Assembly (NCBI RefSeq): GCF_000507145.1
Contig: NZ_AYTO01000041.1
Location: forward strand, 520,530-584,529
DNA: 64,000 nucleotides
DNA from: Bacillus tequilensis KCTC 13622
Lineage (GTDB): Bacteria > Bacillota > Bacilli > Bacillales > Bacillaceae
Reading direction: 5' to 3'
The notes under the pieces are model-generated. The model saw nothing but the letters and a program-made list of their open reading frames with translations, was not told where the DNA came from and did no database searches. The position numbers and the translations under genes were made by a program. Shown here one piece after another: positions 61,889-64,000 of the stretch (position 1 is the stretch's first letter; the number at the start of each line of letters is the position of its first letter).

Positions 61889-62130
61889 ATGATTGAAATC
61901 GAAGTTTCTGATCCTGTGTTTAGATTCCTTGGCGGATATTTCCATCAGGATATTGATTCACCAGAGTCATCACTTCGTGAATACTTAGAGGAGATACCAA
62001 AAAAAGAGCAAGAACATGATATAGCAGCACTTAAAGAATATTTATAAACAGCGATTATTCGGATAAAGAAAAGAATGATTTTATCGATGTAGCTACCTTG
62101 TACAACACCTATTTACAATCGCCAATAGTT
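61889..62130 (+). pseudogene. broken CdiI_2-type contact-dependent immunity gene
   Basis: ATG 61889, after GGTGGTG, opens MIEIEVSDPVFRFLGGYFHQ followed by DIDSPESSLREYLEEIPKKE, with the FxGGYFHQD signature of CdiI_2/contact-dependent inhibition immunity proteins. The frame stops at 62045-62047, but coding-like sequence continues one frame over (NSDYSDKEKNDFIDVATLYN, TYLQSP). So the immunity protein is truncated to 52 residues unless the frame is restored. Family recognition is by motif. Confidence 0.6.
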
Positions 62131-62144
62131 ATTTTTGAATATTC

Positions 62145-62176
62145 CAAAAAACGAGCCCCTTTTAAGGGGCTCATTT
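62145..62176 (-). terminator. intrinsic terminator after the Ntox44-like gene
   Basis: Minus strand GAGCCCCTT / AAGGGGCTC stem with TT loop and a TTTTTT tail. Confidence 0.88.
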
Positions 62177-62191
62177 TGTCGCGTGTGTATT

Positions 62192-62896
62192 TTAGTTGTT
62201 ACTTTCAATAAATTGATCTTCTTTACCTGCTTTGATTAGTTTTGCGTTTTTAATCGCTCTTTCTCTAATCTCTTTTTTCTCTTTATCACTTAAAACATCA
62301 AACTGTTTATCTAAATTAGTAACAGTTTTAGGAGAAACAGACTGAATAGTAAATGCGCCTACACTTTTTGACGATAAGCTTGCTTTATTCCAATTCGTGA
62401 TAAGCCAGTTATTTTTGTAAAGTCGTAATCCTAAATCAATCATCTTTTGATCTTGTGGATCATCGAAATAAGACTTATACCACTTTACCTTACTTGTACC
62501 ACTATAAATTTGGTAAGCTCCAGCAGCTGTTCTTAAGAATGAATCAGAGAAACCCGCAGCTCTACCGACATAACCATAGTGAATGTTACCTAGATCTTCC
62601 CCTGTAGGGTTGTAACAACCACCTTTTGTGTCAAAGATATATTTCTTCTTAGGACCGAACTTTAATTTATAATCCCAAGGTCCTCCTGACTTAACCTTAC
62701 TAGCAAATTCTCTTCCTGTCCCTATCGGATATGTACTGTCATTCATTGCATAATAAGCAATTTTAATAGCGTTTTGTTTCATTTTTGTTGAAAAATCAGT
62801 TGTAATATTTTTGGTTGCTGCAGAAGCTTTTTCTGGTGTCATTCCTACAACACATACAGATAATAAAACAATTAATGATATTAAGACTTTCTTCAA
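62192..62896 (-). CDS. secreted polymorphic toxin type 44 (Ntox44-like) protein
   Basis: A 234-residue secreted protein: signal MKKVLISLIVLLSVCVVGM with a cleavage site after KASA (about residue 27). The mature part has the toxin-44 pattern: GGPWDYKLKFGPKKKY at about residue 70, then GEDLGNIHYGYVGRAAGFSDSFLRTAAGAYQIYSG at about 105-140. Its C-terminus is Lys/Glu-rich. Ntox44 usually sits at the tip of LXG/RHS/CDI toxins; here it is alone behind a Sec signal. Biochemical activity is not certain. Divergent from a DUF5412 protein. ATG 62896, GAGAG upstream. Confidence 0.75.
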   Translation of the reverse strand: MKKVLISLIVLLSVCVVGMTPEKASAATKNITTDFSTKMKQNAIKIAYYAMNDSTYPIGTGREFASKVKSGGPWDYKLKFGPKKKYIFDTKGGCYNPTGEDLGNIHYGYVGRAAGFSDSFLRTAAGAYQIYSGTSKVKWYKSYFDDPQDQKMIDLGLRLYKNNWLITNWNKASLSSKSVGAFTIQSVSPKTVTNLDKQFDVLSDKEKKEIRERAIKNAKLIKAGKEDQFIESNN

Positions 62897-63069
62897 AACA
62901 TAACTCTCCTTCAGTTATTACCGCGACTCCCATATAATACTAGATATATGAATATTCTTCTAGTACATTTGGCATATTTAAGGTTATTTTAAGAAAAATC
63001 CCAACCATTAAGCTCTCACATCATTTATTATAATTAGAGAAATTCCTCAAAAAATAGGAGGCCTATATA

Positions 63070-63486
63070 GTGCATAACAAAGAACAGCTTGTTGATAAGG
63101 ATTTAGAAATTTTAAAAAAGAAAACTCGGAATAGAGTTATTATTGGCTTTTCATCTGTATTGTTGTTGATTGTACTTGCTCTTTTATATTTTGTTTACAA
63201 TCACTTTTTTTCAATAAGCAGCCTACCTAAAGGTGAATATCTTGAATCATATTCATCACCTAACAATAACTACAAAATCAATATTTACAGAGCAAACGGC
63301 GGTGCTACTACTGATTACGCTATAAGAGGTGAATTGGAAAATAACGAGAATGGAAAGAGAAAAAATATTTATTGGGAAAATGATCATGAGGATGCAAAAG
63401 TTAAATGGATAGACGAGGATCATGTATCTATTAATAAAAAAGTTATTGATATTAACAAAGATACTTACGATTTTAGAAGAGAATAA
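63070..63486 (+). CDS. DUF5412-like single-pass membrane protein
   Basis: A 138-residue protein with a Lys-rich cytoplasmic start (LEILKKKTRNRV), one transmembrane helix (IIGFSSVLLLIVLALLYFVY, about residues 24-43) and an external beta-rich domain (LPKGEYLESYSSPNNNYKINIYRANGGATTDYAIRGELEN), the DUF5412 pattern. Start is GTG 63070 with AGGAGG upstream. It lies divergent from the secreted Ntox44-like protein. By topology it could shield the cell from that protein, but no evidence shows pairing. A terminator follows. Confidence 0.75.
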   Translation: MHNKEQLVDKDLEILKKKTRNRVIIGFSSVLLLIVLALLYFVYNHFFSISSLPKGEYLESYSSPNNNYKINIYRANGGATTDYAIRGELENNENGKRKNIYWENDHEDAKVKWIDEDHVSINKKVIDINKDTYDFRRE

Positions 63487-63512
63487 AAAAGCCTTCCTAT
63501 TAGGAAGGCTTT
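63485..63512 (+). terminator. intrinsic terminator after the DUF5412-like gene
   Basis: AAAAGCCTTCCTA / TAGGAAGGCTTTC stem directly after the stop. Confidence 0.82.
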
Positions 63513-63513
63513 C

Positions 63514-63540
63514 AGGCTGTCGAGAAAATCTCGACAGCCT
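63514..63540. repeat. 27-bp palindrome at the IS left end
   Basis: AGGCTGTCGAG - AAAAT - CTCGACAGCCT is a perfect inverted repeat with a 5-base centre. It could be the terminal repeat region of the IS or a terminator that stops read-through into the transposase (the right side continues TTTATTTTT). Confidence 0.8.
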
Positions 63541-63613
63541 TTATTTTTCCCTTAAAATATCAATTCCTCTGTAATAAAATAAAAGAAAGACTGAAAAGGA
63601 CGGTGTCTTTCTC

Positions 63614-64000
63614 ATGTTCCACACAAGAAACTCTTCTCAAAACACAGCCGAATTTGTTCTGCTTGACCAACTCGTCGAAGAAGATCATCTGCTTCGAAAA
63701 ATTGATCAATACATAGACTTTTCTTTCATCATTGAAAAGGTTAAACCTTACTACAGTGAAAACAAAGGCCGCCCCTCACTCGATCCGCTGATTTTATTTA
63801 AAATGATGTTTATCGGATACCTTTATGGTATCCGTTCAGAAAGACAGCTTGAAAAAGAAATTTACTACAATATGGCGTACAGATGGTTTCTTGGATTGAA
63901 CATAAATGATCCAGTTCCGCACCACTCCACCATCAGTTGGAACAGACGCACACGCTTTAAAGATACAACCATCTTCCAAGACATCTTTGATGAGATCGTT
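63614..64000 (+). CDS. IS1182-family transposase, 5' part
   Basis: The first 129 codons of a transposase (MFHTRNSSQNTAEFVLLDQL, then VEEDHLLRKIDQYIDFSFII; next, ENKGRPSLDPLILFKMMFIG, LYGIRSERQLEKEIYYNMAY, RWFLGLNINDPVPHHSTIS), which is the DUF772 N-terminal region of IS1182 transposases. The frame runs off the right edge with no stop; the DDE catalytic residues are outside. Start ATG 63614 lies after a weak purine-rich stretch (AAAAGGACGG). Confidence 0.9.
   Translation, partial: MFHTRNSSQNTAEFVLLDQLVEEDHLLRKIDQYIDFSFIIEKVKPYYSENKGRPSLDPLILFKMMFIGYLYGIRSERQLEKEIYYNMAYRWFLGLNINDPVPHHSTISWNRRTRFKDTTIFQDIFDEIV

Larger units (their letters stand above)
63513..64000 (+). mobile_element. left end of an IS1182-family insertion sequence, cut by the window edge
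   Basis: The element appears to begin with a perfect 27-bp palindrome (63514-63540) right after the DUF5412-like gene terminator, followed by a short leader and an IS1182-type transposase reading to the right. The right end and target duplication are outside the window. The exact left boundary is inferred from the palindrome. Confidence 0.75.

Overview
The window is chromosomal DNA of a member of the Bacillus subtilis species complex. Gene content, gene order and protein lengths follow the B. subtilis 168 segment between the PBSX prophage and the yjd region, read in reverse. I identified genes from remembered families and their order, with no database search. Many protein differences from strain 168, a different accessory content and several broken genes suggest a related strain or species rather than 168 itself.

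Layout. (1) 1-24984: a PBSX-like defective prophage (phage-like particle), mostly on the minus strand. It runs from tail fibre and baseplate genes (xkdW, V, U, T, S, R, Q, P), tape measure (xkdO), tail chaperone, tube and sheath (xkdN, M, K), head completion and capsid genes (xkdJ to xkdE) and terminase (xtmB, xtmA) to the late sigma factor xpf. The early operon (xtrA, xkdD, two tiny coupled genes, xkdC, xkdB) follows, then the repressor xre with four 15-bp operators, and the ImmA-like protease xkdA behind a LexA-type box. A sequence upstream of xtmA recurs upstream of the amidase gene xlyB at 27.8 kb, which ties that lysin to the Xpf-driven late programme.

(2) 25036-31650: the prophage-flanking block: decayed yjqC, then yjqB, yjqA, xlyB, a broken YciI-like gene, the phrA-rapA quorum cassette with two ComA boxes, yjoA and yjnA. 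The whole exuronate locus is missing. A chimeric scar remains, with a 5' uxaC piece and what looks like a 3' uxaA piece.

(3) 31770-55103: conserved core. It holds ndh-yjlC with a Rex-type operator, yjlB, yjlA, yjkB-yjkA (an iron-export-like ABC pair whose ATPase gene has a nonsense codon), yjjA, yjiC-yjiB (glycosyltransferase and P450), yjiA, yjhB (nonsense codon), yjhA, yjgC-yjgD (formate-dehydrogenase-like), yjgB, yjgA, yjfC, yjfB, yjfA, pdaC, cotT, ctaO and a run of small yjd genes.

(4) 55243-64000: an AT-rich accessory region. It contains a monooxygenase-fold protein, a second rap-phr pair with a predicted DRAAT signal, the yraG-yraF-adhB-yraE-yraD spore-coat/dehydrogenase operon (elsewhere in 168), a royal-jelly/yellow-family protein and remnants of a contact-dependent toxin/immunity locus. 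It ends with a secreted Ntox44-like toxin candidate, a divergent DUF5412 membrane protein and the left end of an IS1182-family element that runs off the window.

Several genes (xkdO start, yjqC, the YciI-like gene, the uxaC scar, yjkB, yjhB) carry single-base or small lesions. Some may be assembly errors, so reads should be checked before biology is inferred.
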